NCBI GenBank assembly: GCA_947378615.1
Contig: CANCKV010000059.1
Coordinates: forward strand, 1 to 10,638
Direction of reading: 5' to 3'
DNA: 10,638 nt
From: Chitinophagaceae bacterium
Lineage (GTDB): Bacteria; Bacteroidota; Bacteroidia; Chitinophagales; Chitinophagaceae
Every line of letters begins with the position of its first letter. Positions within the stretch are counted from its first letter, which is position 1. The notes below the pieces were generated by a model. It was not told the origin of the DNA. It ran no database searches and saw only the letters and a list, made by a program, of their open reading frames with translations. Positions 1 to 6,569 of this stretch are shown one piece after another. The position numbers and the translations under genes are program-made.

Positions 1-102
1 GTGGTTAGTGGTTAGTGGTTAGTGGTTAGTGGTTAGTGGTTAGTGGTTAGTGGTTAGTGGTTAGTGGTTAGTGGTTAGTGGTTAGTGGTTAGTGGTTAGT
101 GG
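1..102. repeat. Heptamer tandem repeat array, (TTAGTGG)n
   Basis: The first 102 bases are GTGG followed by 14 perfect copies of the 7-base unit TTAGTGG. The window begins inside the array, so the true copy number is unknown. All copies are identical, which suggests recent expansion by slippage. A period of 7 passes through all three frames and the unit contains TAG (TAA on the other strand), so no open frame can cross it. There are no spacers, so this is not a CRISPR array. Confidence 0.97.
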
Positions 103-171
103 AAAATTATTAATCTTCAAATTTATTACAATTTACTTATATTTCATAATTCATATTTCATACTTTAAAAA

Positions 172-195
172 CTAACCACTAATAACTAACCACTA
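172..195. repeat. Inverted copies of the heptamer unit overlapping a stop codon
   Basis: CTAACCACTAA (172-182) and CTAACCACTA (186-195) are reverse complements of the array unit at 1-102, separated by about 70 bases of AT-rich DNA rich in the words ATATTTCAT and AATTCAT. The two arms could fold on each other in DNA or RNA. The second copy contains the TAG stop codon (193-195, minus strand) of the dehydrogenase gene. Confidence 0.85.
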
Positions 196-1887
196 TAAGG
201 GTCTTGCCTTTTTTACTTCATCTGCCTTTACAGCACTTGCCTTATTTCCAAAACTCTTTCTCACATAAGTTAAAACATCTGCAATTTGTTGATCTGTCAA
301 ATAATTTACGGGGGGCATCGCATTACTATAGCGTTGACCATCGATTTCTTGTTGTTTCAATCCTTTTAATAAAATATTTATTAAACGATTTTTATCGCCT
401 AATACATAACTAGTTTTAGAAAGGGAAGGATTTAGATTTGGTACCCCTCCTCCATCTACCTGATGACAAGAAAGGCATAATTGCATATAAACATTTCTAC
501 CCGGATCATTCACAGATTTTAATGCAGTAGTTGGTTTTTTGGGAGCAACCTTTACCACTGCAGGTTTATTTACTGTGGTGTTTTTTGAAACAGATTTCGC
601 ATTATAGGAAATTTTATAAATCGTTCCTTTCGAGTCATCTGCTACATAAAGAGAACCGTCAGGCCCCTGTGCTAATCCACAAGGACGATGTTCTGCCTTT
701 TTTGTTGAAGTCTTATCCTCAGGTCCATAGAATCCATCTGCAAATACTTCCCAATCACCAACGGGAAGACCATCTTTAAAGGGTTGGAAAACCACAAAAT
801 AGCCAGCTTGAGGCTCAGGTGCACGATTCCAGGAACCATGAAAGGCAATAAAAGCCCCATTACGATACTTCTCTGGGAATTGATTACCTGTATAAAACAA
901 CAAATCATTTGGTGCCAAATGACCGGGAAATGCTTTTACAGGATCTAAAAAATCAGCACTAGCCTCCTTTACACCATCACCACCATACTCAGGTGCTAAC
1001 ATTTTCTTTTGCTTAAATTGATCATAATAGGTATATGGCCACCCCGCATTGCTCCCTTTTGATAAGGCAAACATACATTCGGCAGGCAATTCTGCATTCT
1101 GTTTAACTGTATATAGGTCAGGAAAGATGTCGTGCAATTGATCCCTTCCATGTTGCATAACAAACAACTTATTGCTTTTATAATTCCAATCAACAGCTAC
1201 TACATTTCTCAATCCTGTCGCATAGCGAATGCCATCTGCATAAGTCTGATTCAACTTGTCACGTTTAAACATCCAAACACCACCAGAAATATCTAAAAGT
1301 GGACAACCCGGAATACCCATTGAACCTCTTTTTCTATCTTCCTGTTGACAAGAGTTTGTAGGACAGCCAATTGGAATATACAGATTCCCTTCCTTATCCA
1401 TTGTGATGGATTTAGTTTCATGGGTTCCCTTGTCAAGCAGACCTGTAACAATTCTTTCCGGATTCAAGGTATCAATCACCCTGTTTTGAGCATCTAATTT
1501 ATAACGAAATATATCAGTATTTGAGGCCGTATATAAATATCCATCTCGAAGATAAACGCCTGTGCCACTAAAATTGCCAAAGCCATAAACAACTGAAGCC
1601 TTATTATTTTCTTCATGTAATAGAATCGTTCCATGCCCATTTACTTTTCTTGCTAATCGAACATAGATGTCATTTTGAGGAGTGACAATCAAATGTCTAG
1701 TTCGCCCAAGATTTTCTGCTATTGCAGTAGCGATAAAGCCATTAGGAAGTGTTAAGCCTGCATTTTGTTTTTCTTGTACAGAAGTTGTAGCAGAACTATT
1801 CAATACTTGATTCTGAGAAAATAATGCCATAGGAAATATCATGGCAATAGCCATTGCAAAATGTGGACATCGTGTAAAATATTTCAT
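193..1887 (-). CDS. Exported PQQ-type sorbosone/sugar dehydrogenase fused to cytochrome c
   Basis: This 564-residue protein is a probable periplasmic quinoprotein that oxidises a sugar or aldose-like substrate and passes electrons to its own haem. Residues 1-24 look like a signal peptide ending near LFSQ. Residues about 45-430 match the sorbosone dehydrogenase (AA12-like) beta-propeller: GTHETKSI around H156, GLRNVVAVDWN around 225-235, HGRDQL at 246-251, GSNAGWPY at 278-285, HGSWNR at 350-355 and RPCGLAQGPDGSLYVAD at 401-417. A Lys/Pro/Val/Thr-rich linker (about 430-460) leads to a cytochrome c domain with haem motif CLSCH (471-475) and a probable axial Met in AMPP (523-526). The ATG at 1885-1887 is the natural start because the signal peptide begins there; no clear Shine-Dalgarno is visible. 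The real substrate cannot be read from sequence. The TAG stop lies inside an intergenic repeat copy. Confidence 0.88.
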   Translation of the reverse strand: MKYFTRCPHFAMAIAMIFPMALFSQNQVLNSSATTSVQEKQNAGLTLPNGFIATAIAENLGRTRHLIVTPQNDIYVRLARKVNGHGTILLHEENNKASVVYGFGNFSGTGVYLRDGYLYTASNTDIFRYKLDAQNRVIDTLNPERIVTGLLDKGTHETKSITMDKEGNLYIPIGCPTNSCQQEDRKRGSMGIPGCPLLDISGGVWMFKRDKLNQTYADGIRYATGLRNVVAVDWNYKSNKLFVMQHGRDQLHDIFPDLYTVKQNAELPAECMFALSKGSNAGWPYTYYDQFKQKKMLAPEYGGDGVKEASADFLDPVKAFPGHLAPNDLLFYTGNQFPEKYRNGAFIAFHGSWNRAPEPQAGYFVVFQPFKDGLPVGDWEVFADGFYGPEDKTSTKKAEHRPCGLAQGPDGSLYVADDSKGTIYKISYNAKSVSKNTTVNKPAVVKVAPKKPTTALKSVNDPGRNVYMQLCLSCHQVDGGGVPNLNPSLSKTSYVLGDKNRLINILLKGLKQQEIDGQRYSNAMPPVNYLTDQQIADVLTYVRKSFGNKASAVKADEVKKARPL

Positions 1888-1929
1888 CTTCTATAATTAT
1901 GTTAGGGTTAGACTAACTGTGTAAAAACG

Positions 1930-1955
1930 GCAAATTACTTTTTTTTCAATTTCAA
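1930..1955 (-). promoter_or_regulatory. Possible promoter of the dehydrogenase gene
   Basis: On the minus strand TAATTTGC (1937 to 1930) resembles the Bacteroidota -7 element TAnnTTTG but lacks one base between TA and TTTG. A TTG lies 15 bases upstream (1955-1953). The 11-base palindrome GTTAGACTAAC (1907-1917) sits just downstream, between this site and the start codon, where an operator could lie. The spacing is short, so this is a weak call. Confidence 0.3.
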
Positions 1956-2047
1956 GGCTAAATATTTATTTTCAAATCAAAATACTATCAAAATGGAATG
2001 CCTTATTAAGGTATAACAAGAAAGAATTTAAACTGCTACAAAATGGA

Positions 2048-2058
2048 GGATTTTAATT
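2048..2058. repeat. Left flanking direct repeat (candidate target-site duplication)
   Basis: GGATTTTAATT here is repeated exactly at 2417-2427. The final 10 bases (2049-2058) lie immediately outside the left inverted repeat. The extra leading G matches by sharing the last base of the right inverted repeat, so the duplication is best read as 10 bp. Confidence 0.75.
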
Positions 2059-2417
2059 CAATGCCGTTAAGTTAAGGAACGGCTGTCAGGTTGAGGCAGT
2101 AATTAGAATTTCTCAAGTTTTTTGAGATAACTGTATTTAATACAAAAAAAGGCATCTCGAATGTCATCCCGAAGGGATCTCTAACACAATAAACAGTTGT
2201 TTAATTTGGGTTAGATCCCTACGGGATGACAGCAAGAGTAAAACAAAATAGCTGATTTCTTCGTCTTTTAAATGCATTTACACATGTTTCTAAAAAGATG
2301 TCATTAGTAGCTTGTCGAAACCGGGATAATTCAAGGTTCATTCCTTCTTTGCACGCCTTCTACAGGCTCAGTCTGACACCCTTATTTTCGATTAGTACGC
2401 TTAACTTAATGACATTG
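2059..2417. mobile_element. MITE-like non-coding element with terminal inverted repeats and flanking direct repeat
   Basis: The left end CAATGCCGTTAAGTTAAG (2059-2076) and the reverse complement of the right end, CAATGTCATTAAGTTAAG (2400-2417), match at 16 of 18 positions. An inner pair, 2081-2099 against 2363-2381, matches at 14 of 19 (TGTCAG..TGAG core). GATTTTAATT occurs exactly at both borders (2049-2058 and 2418-2427), directly abutting the inverted repeats, as a target-site duplication would. No long reading frame lies inside, so the element would depend on a transposase elsewhere. The family is not assigned. The element fills most of the gap upstream of tsaE, ends 37 bp before its start codon, and contains a central double hairpin (2162-2231). 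Confidence 0.78.
2162..2231. repeat. Central nested inverted repeat (GTCATCCCGAAGGGAT type)
   Basis: The left arm (2162-2185) and right arm (2210-2231) are reverse complements apart from one mismatch and a 2-base insertion, around a 24-base loop. Each arm also folds on itself: ATCCC-GAA-GGGAT on the left and ATCCC-TAC-GGGAT on the right. The DNA can therefore form one long hairpin or two short ones. No T-tract follows, so this is not a normal intrinsic terminator. Confidence 0.85.
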
Positions 2418-2447
2418 GATTTTAATTTGTCATAAATTATATCTTCG
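2415..2447 (+). promoter_or_regulatory. Possible tsaE promoter at the element border
   Basis: TATCTTCG (2440-2447) matches TAnnTTTG at all but one position, and TTG at 2415-2417, the last bases of the inserted element, stands 22 bases upstream. The start codon begins 8 bases after the -7 box, implying a leaderless or nearly leaderless message. The match is imperfect and the spacer long, so confidence is modest. Confidence 0.35.
2418..2427. repeat. Right flanking direct repeat (candidate target-site duplication)
   Basis: GATTTTAATT follows directly after the right inverted repeat and equals 2049-2058. It lies in the region expected to hold the tsaE promoter. Confidence 0.75.
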
Positions 2448-2454
2448 TTGCGTT

Positions 2455-2862
2455 ATGGAAATAATATATTCTTTAAATGAGATAGAATCAGTAGTCAAAC
2501 AAGTTTGGGAAAAGGGTAAGCTGCATAAGGTGTGGGCATTCTATGCAGGAATGGGCAGCGGAAAAACCACTTTTATCCATTCCCTTTGTCAATTATTGGA
2601 AGTTGAAGATGCGGTAAGTAGTCCGACCTATGCCATTATTAATGAATATAAAAGTCCAATTCATGGCAAGATATTCCATTCTGATTGGTATCGTCTAAAA
2701 GATGAGGAAGATGCCATCAATGTAGGCGTAGAAGATATGTTAGATTCCAAGAATCTATGCTTAGTAGAATGGCCTGAGAAAGCAGAAGGATTATTAGATG
2801 ATGATGCTTTCAAAATCTACATTGAAGTGATAAATGAAAATACAAGAAAACTTTCCTTTTAA
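2455..2862 (+). CDS. tsaE: TsaE, ATPase for tRNA threonylcarbamoyladenosine (t6A37) synthesis
   Basis: This 135-residue protein has the usual TsaE/YjeE length. TsaE is the cytosolic P-loop ATPase that works with TsaB and TsaD to attach threonylcarbamoyl to A37 of ANN-decoding tRNAs. Visible motifs in order are Walker A GMGSGKTT (31-38), SSPTY (54-58), HSDWYRL (74-80, the acidic Walker B-like region with D76) and VEWPE (103-107), all characteristic of the family. The ATG at 2455 has no Shine-Dalgarno and sits 37 bp from the MITE-like insertion. Its 3' end converges with mnmD across an 86-bp AT-rich gap with no GC-rich terminator. Neither tsaB nor tsaD is in the window. Confidence 0.95.
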   Translation: MEIIYSLNEIESVVKQVWEKGKLHKVWAFYAGMGSGKTTFIHSLCQLLEVEDAVSSPTYAIINEYKSPIHGKIFHSDWYRLKDEEDAINVGVEDMLDSKNLCLVEWPEKAEGLLDDDAFKIYIEVINENTRKLSF

Positions 2863-2948
2863 ATTGATATTTGGTAATAGATAATAGTTAATTGTCAATG
2901 GAACTAATTACCCTTAATAATAACCATTATGAAATTATGAATTATCAA
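2863..2948. repeat. AT-rich word repeats between convergent genes
   Basis: The gap between the tsaE and mnmD stops consists of degenerate words such as GATAATAGTTAATTG, ATTATGAAATTATGAATTAT and CAATTAATCATTAAT, partly inverted relative to each other. The repeat runs directly into the last codons and TAA stop of mnmD. No GC-rich hairpin followed by a T-tract is present for either gene. Confidence 0.55.
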
Positions 2949-3623
2949 TTAATCATTAATAATTTTTCTAGCCCTTACTATTTCGGCTTTACCCTTTGGA
3001 CCACCGAGTTTTTCTACAATAAAACCCGCGGCTTTCATCGCTCTTCTTACATCACCCTTACTTGAATACGTTACCAAAACACCTTTATTATTCAAATGTG
3101 CATACATCTGTGCAAAAACAGCCTCACTCCATAGGTCGGGTTGAACAGTTGGTGCAAATGCATCGAAATAAATAACGTCAAATTTGATGGGTAATTGCAA
3201 CGTCAATAAGGATTGACAGGTTTTATAAAGGGTGAAATATTCATTTATCTGAACTTCTTTTTCCCATTCTGCTTGATGCAGTTGAAGTGTAAGATTATCT
3301 GTATTGAGCAATGAATCGAAATAGAGATTATTTGCTTCTTCCATCGTCAACGGGTAGCGTTCTACTGTATAGTAATATATTTTTCTTCGAATATGATTTG
3401 CTTTTAATAGGGTAAGCAATGCATTCAGGCCTGTACCAAACCCCATTTCAAATACATAGATAGTTTCATTGTCAATAGCTGAAAGGGCACAGTTAAGTCC
3501 CGATTCAATATAAATGTGCAAACTCTCCTGTAATGCACCATTTGTACTATGATAGGTAACATGCAAATCAGGAATTACCACTGTACAACTTCCGTCAAGA
3601 GTTGTTTGAATTTCCCTGTACAT
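2949..3623 (-). CDS. mnmD: MnmD-type tRNA (mnm5s2U34) methyltransferase
   Basis: This 224-residue stand-alone protein corresponds to the methyltransferase (DUF752) half of MnmC. It would use S-adenosylmethionine to methylate the aminomethyl group on wobble uridine U34 of certain tRNAs. Signatures are the SAM-binding loop VFEMGFGTGLNALL (57-70), YYTVER (84-89), the family hallmark YFDAFAP (152-158), LVTYSSKGDVRRAMKAAGF (183-201) and GGPKGKAEIVRA (207-218). There is no FAD-dependent oxidase domain and the length fits the single-domain form, so the preceding oxidative step would need another enzyme if cmnm5U is the precursor. It lies 12 bp downstream of pyrD on the same strand, suggesting cotranscription. 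The last residues (IIND) and stop are encoded by the adjacent AT-rich repeat. Confidence 0.92.
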   Translation of the reverse strand: MYREIQTTLDGSCTVVIPDLHVTYHSTNGALQESLHIYIESGLNCALSAIDNETIYVFEMGFGTGLNALLTLLKANHIRRKIYYYTVERYPLTMEEANNLYFDSLLNTDNLTLQLHQAEWEKEVQINEYFTLYKTCQSLLTLQLPIKFDVIYFDAFAPTVQPDLWSEAVFAQMYAHLNNKGVLVTYSSKGDVRRAMKAAGFIVEKLGGPKGKAEIVRARKIIND

Positions 3624-3635
3624 AAATGGACTCGT

Positions 3636-4697
3636 TTAGTTCAATAATGAATCACAAATGTTTTTAGCGATTATCGGACCTTCATATACAAATCCTGTCC
3701 ATACTTGTACAAGAGAGGCACCGACGGCTAATTTATCTTTTGCATCAGTCCCTGTAAAAATCCCTCCACTTGCCATAATTGGAATCTGCCCCTTTAGTTG
3801 CTTGGCTAGATATTGTACCACTTCTGTACTACGTTCGGTAACAGGTTTGCCACTCAATCCCCCCATTCCAATTGCCTCAACTTCTGACAAGGAAGTAGTC
3901 AAATTTTCTCTTGAAATAGTTGTATTTGTAGCAACAAGACCATCCAATTTCACTTCAAATGCTAGGCTGACAATATCATCAAGTTGTTCATTCGTTAGGT
4001 CGGGGGCAATCTTTAGAAGTAATGGTTTAGGTTGTGGTTTTGATTGATTGATGGTTTGAAGATTTGACAATATTTTTCTCAAGGCATCTTTTTCCTGCAA
4101 TTCTCTTAGTCCAGGCGTATTTGGACTACTCACATTGACCACAAAATAATCCACCACATCAAATAGTGCATTGAAACAGATTTCGTAATCCTTCCACGCA
4201 TCTTCATTAGGCGTAATCTTGTTTTTTCCAATATTTCCCCCGATGATAAATCCATCCAAATTATTTCCCTTAGCATTCAATAGTTCCCCCTTTCTCCATT
4301 TTGCAAGTCGTTTTGCAATGACATCTACACCATCATTATTAAATCCCATCCTATTAATGAGTGCCTTATCTTTTGGCAGCCTAAAAAGTCGAGGTGTATC
4401 ATTTCCTGATTGAGGACGAGGAGTTACTGTTCCAATTTCTACGAAACCGAAGCCAAGAGCTTTCAATTCGGTAAGATATTTTGCATTCTTATCAAATCCT
4501 GCACCCAATCCTACAGGATTTCTGAATATCAATCCACAAACTTCCTTTTCCAACCTTTTGTCTGTAACAGTAAACTTGTGTGAGATAATGTTTTGTAGGA
4601 ACTTAATCTTACAAGCAAGAGAAAGGCTGTTCATACTAAAGTGATGAACAGCCTCTGTATTAAAATTAAATAGAATCGACCTGAGAATTTTGTACAT
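3636..4697 (-). CDS. pyrD: Dihydroorotate dehydrogenase (quinone), class 2
   Basis: This 353-residue flavoprotein catalyses the fourth step of pyrimidine synthesis, oxidising dihydroorotate to orotate with electrons passed to membrane quinone. The N-terminal helical extension (about residues 1-45) is typical of membrane-associated class 2 enzymes. Visible motifs are GLGAGFDKNAK (63-73), IGTVTPRPQSGN (88-99), INRMGFNN (114-121), NVSSPNTPGLR (188-198) with the class 2 catalytic serine at S191, KIAPDL (229-234), NTT (258-260), GGLSGKPV (279-286) and ASGGIF (309-314). The serine, rather than cysteine, base supports class 2. The gene follows pit by 41 bp and precedes mnmD by 12 bp. A perfect 11-bp inverted repeat lies within codons 15-25. 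Confidence 0.96.
   Translation of the reverse strand: MYKILRSILFNFNTEAVHHFSMNSLSLACKIKFLQNIISHKFTVTDKRLEKEVCGLIFRNPVGLGAGFDKNAKYLTELKALGFGFVEIGTVTPRPQSGNDTPRLFRLPKDKALINRMGFNNDGVDVIAKRLAKWRKGELLNAKGNNLDGFIIGGNIGKNKITPNEDAWKDYEICFNALFDVVDYFVVNVSSPNTPGLRELQEKDALRKILSNLQTINQSKPQPKPLLLKIAPDLTNEQLDDIVSLAFEVKLDGLVATNTTISRENLTTSLSEVEAIGMGGLSGKPVTERSTEVVQYLAKQLKGQIPIMASGGIFTGTDAKDKLAVGASLVQVWTGFVYEGPIIAKNICDSLLN
4624..4654 (-). other. Perfect 11-bp stem-loop inside the 5' end of pyrD
   Basis: AGGCTGTTCAT (4624-4634) and ATGAACAGCCT (4644-4654) are exact reverse complements around a 9-base loop. The element lies 43-74 bases into the pyrD coding sequence. No T-tract follows on the pyrD strand, so it is not a standard terminator. 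It could affect translation or mRNA stability, or be a chance result of codon choice. Confidence 0.6.
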
Positions 4698-4738
4698 GAT
4701 TGCAAAGAACCACGATTTTTTGGATATTTAGTTAATTT

Positions 4739-5779
4739 TTAGAGGAAAATATTTAAAAAATAATAAATTAATGACGCCATAATAGCAGAAATAGGTATCG
4801 TTATCACCCACGCCCAAAGAAGATTAATCGTAACCCCCCAACGAACAGCACTCAAGCGCTTTGTAGCTCCGACGCCTATGATAGAACCCGTGATTGTATG
4901 GGTTGTAGAAACAGGAATCTTAAAATGTTCGGTTAAGAAGAGGGTAATTGCGCCGGCAGTTTCAGCAGCAACTCCTTCTAGTGGCGTTACTTTTGTTATC
5001 TTAGTACCCATTGTCTTTACAATTTTCCAGCCACCACTTAATGTACCCAAAGCTATTGCCAAGAAACTACAAAAAGGTACCCATTCATATTGCGTAACAA
5101 AATCATTGAAAGATAGCTTTTGCCCTAATTTACCTTCATAATAAATAACTGCTGCACCAATAATCCCCATTACTTTCTGTGCATCATTGCCACCATGTCC
5201 TAAACTAAAAGCCGCACTAGAAACTAACTGCAATTTCTTAAACCAATTCTCAGCTTTATAGGGGTTTGCCCGTTTACAGATATGCGCTATTAAGATGGTG
5301 ATGATAAATGCAATTATCATCCCAATTAGTGGAGCAAGAAATATAAAAAGAAAGGTAGGAACAACTTTTGCGTAGTTAATCACATCTATTTTCCCATTAC
5401 TAAATCCATGTGCATGAGCGAGTGCGGCACCCACAAAACCACCCATCAATGTATGAGAGGAACTTGAAGGAATACCAAACCACCAAGTAACTAAATTCCA
5501 GACTATTGCTGCAATAATACCAGCCAAAATCACTTGTAGGTTAATAAATTCAGGGTTTACCCATTTAGCAACCGTATTTCCTATTCCAAATTCATGATAA
5601 ACATATTTTGATATAAAAAAAGCGGCGAAGTTGAAGAATGCTGCCCAAATAACGGCTTGAACAGGAGTCAATACTTTAGTTGATACGATAGTGGCAATAG
5701 AATTTGCAGAATCGTGAAAGCCATTAATAAAATCAAATATAAACGCAAGAACTATTATAACAATAAGCAGAGTAAGCAT
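4739..5779 (-). CDS. pit: PiT-family inorganic phosphate transporter
   Basis: This 346-residue, strongly hydrophobic inner-membrane protein belongs to the PiT family of phosphate permeases that use an ion gradient. The two inverted family signatures are clear: FINGFHDSANSIAT (17-30) near the N terminus and SLGHGGNDAQKVMG (192-205) in the second half. Each is followed by its partner motif, GIPSSSSHTLMGG (102-114) and IPVSTTHTITGS (288-299). About ten membrane segments can be outlined. The length is typical of the short bacterial form without a large central cytoplasmic loop. It lies 92 bp downstream of a DUF47/PhoU-like gene, the classic partner of Pit transporters, supporting phosphate as substrate. 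A short palindrome (GAAATACTATTTC, 5848-5860) is in that gap. Confidence 0.94.
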   Translation of the reverse strand: MLTLLIVIIVLAFIFDFINGFHDSANSIATIVSTKVLTPVQAVIWAAFFNFAAFFISKYVYHEFGIGNTVAKWVNPEFINLQVILAGIIAAIVWNLVTWWFGIPSSSSHTLMGGFVGAALAHAHGFSNGKIDVINYAKVVPTFLFIFLAPLIGMIIAFIITILIAHICKRANPYKAENWFKKLQLVSSAAFSLGHGGNDAQKVMGIIGAAVIYYEGKLGQKLSFNDFVTQYEWVPFCSFLAIALGTLSGGWKIVKTMGTKITKVTPLEGVAAETAGAITLFLTEHFKIPVSTTHTITGSIIGVGATKRLSAVRWGVTINLLWAWVITIPISAIMASLIYYFLNIFL

Positions 5780-5871
5780 AAATCTTGTTGATTTTTGATG
5801 TATCTAACAGTTTGTCCCTCAATATTTGACAATAATTAAGAAGCTGTGAAATACTATTTCAAACAAATTAA

Positions 5872-6519
5872 TTAGGAATATTTAATGATGATGCTTTCAA
5901 TTACATTAGCAGCATCCTCACATTTGTCAGTTGCAATTTCCATTGCTTGATATATCTCTCTTTTCTTAATTAGTTCTTTAATGTCTGATTCGCTATCAAA
6001 TAAACGTTCAATACTCATGTCAAAAACATCGTCAGCCTGATTTTCAAGGCTATTTACTTTCACTAAGGCCTCAGTCATCCTGCGGAGGTTGTTCATATCT
6101 CTCAAACCATAAACGGCTACTTTGATTTCACTACAACCTTGCAATATCAAATCAGCCATTTTTTGAATGCCGGTGTCATTTGGATTGATATTATAGAAAT
6201 TAATTTTTTTTGCAGTGCTATAAATATAATCACAAATATCATCAAGAGCGGTTGCTAGGTAATGAATATCTTCTCTATCAAACGGAGTAATAAAATTACG
6301 TCCTAATTCAGTGAAAATTCGATGTGTATGGTCATCGTTTTTATGTTCTAAATCTTCTACAACCTTAATGAGTGGCATCCTTTTATCCCTATCAGGTTCC
6401 GCAACTACTCTTTTTAATTGAGTTCCCATATCCACTACAGTATCAGCCACTTGTTCAAATAACTCGTAGAATATTTTATTCTTTGGCATGAAAAAGTTGC
6501 CAATTGTATTAAATCCCAT
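5872..6519 (-). CDS. DUF47 / PhoU-like Pit accessory protein
   Basis: This 215-residue, all-helical cytosolic protein belongs to the DUF47 family, structurally related to PhoU and usually encoded beside Pit transporters, whose activity it is thought to modulate. Acidic metal-binding-type clusters on the helices are visible: EDLEHKNDDHTHR (55-67), DREDIHYLATALDDICDYI (81-99), ENQADDVFD (159-167) and DKCEDAANVIES (198-209). The start is taken at the ATG of 6517-6519; an internal Met at residue 11 is an alternative, but residues 1-10 (MGFNTIGNFF) look like a genuine family N terminus. A strong candidate promoter lies 20 bp upstream. It is probably the first gene of the DUF47-pit(-pyrD-mnmD) unit. 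Its direct biochemical role is not settled. Confidence 0.9.
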   Translation of the reverse strand: MGFNTIGNFFMPKNKIFYELFEQVADTVVDMGTQLKRVVAEPDRDKRMPLIKVVEDLEHKNDDHTHRIFTELGRNFITPFDREDIHYLATALDDICDYIYSTAKKINFYNINPNDTGIQKMADLILQGCSEIKVAVYGLRDMNNLRRMTEALVKVNSLENQADDVFDMSIERLFDSESDIKELIKKREIYQAMEIATDKCEDAANVIESIIIKYS

Positions 6520-6528
6520 TTATTTCAT
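6520..6528 (-). other. Minimal ATG-AAA-TAA frame abutting the DUF47 start
   Basis: The bases directly before the DUF47 start codon read ATG AAA TAA ATG, so a two-codon frame stops immediately before the real start. It may be chance in an A-rich leader, or it could affect initiation. Confidence 0.3.
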
Positions 6529-6538
6529 TTTAAGGCCG

Positions 6539-6569
6539 CAAAAATAGCTTTATAAGTTTATACTTTCAA
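6539..6569 (-). promoter_or_regulatory. Bacteroidota-type promoter of the DUF47-pit unit
   Basis: On the minus strand TTG (6569-6567), a 20-base spacer and TATTTTTG (6546-6539, followed by C) match the Bacteroidota sigma consensus TTG-N(about 20)-TAnnTTTG exactly. Transcription would begin near 6532, giving a leader of about a dozen bases before the ATG at 6519. No Shine-Dalgarno is present. No PhoB-type box was recognised. Confidence 0.62.

Noticed and set aside
1..102. CRISPR-like array
   Set aside because: Units are 7 bases with no spacers and no cas genes nearby; this is a simple tandem repeat.
2162..2231. Bidirectional transcription terminator
   Set aside because: The stem is GC-rich enough, but no T-tract follows on either strand, and it lies inside a mobile-type element rather than at a gene end.
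3658..4047. 129-codon plus-strand frame opposite pyrD
   Set aside because: It is antisense to an unmistakable pyrD; its composition follows from the pyrD codons and no family is recognised.
5848..5860. GAAATACTATTTC palindrome between DUF47 and pit as a terminator or Pho-type operator
   Set aside because: It is AT-rich, has no T-tract, and matches no operator I can name; kept only as a note in the pit entry.
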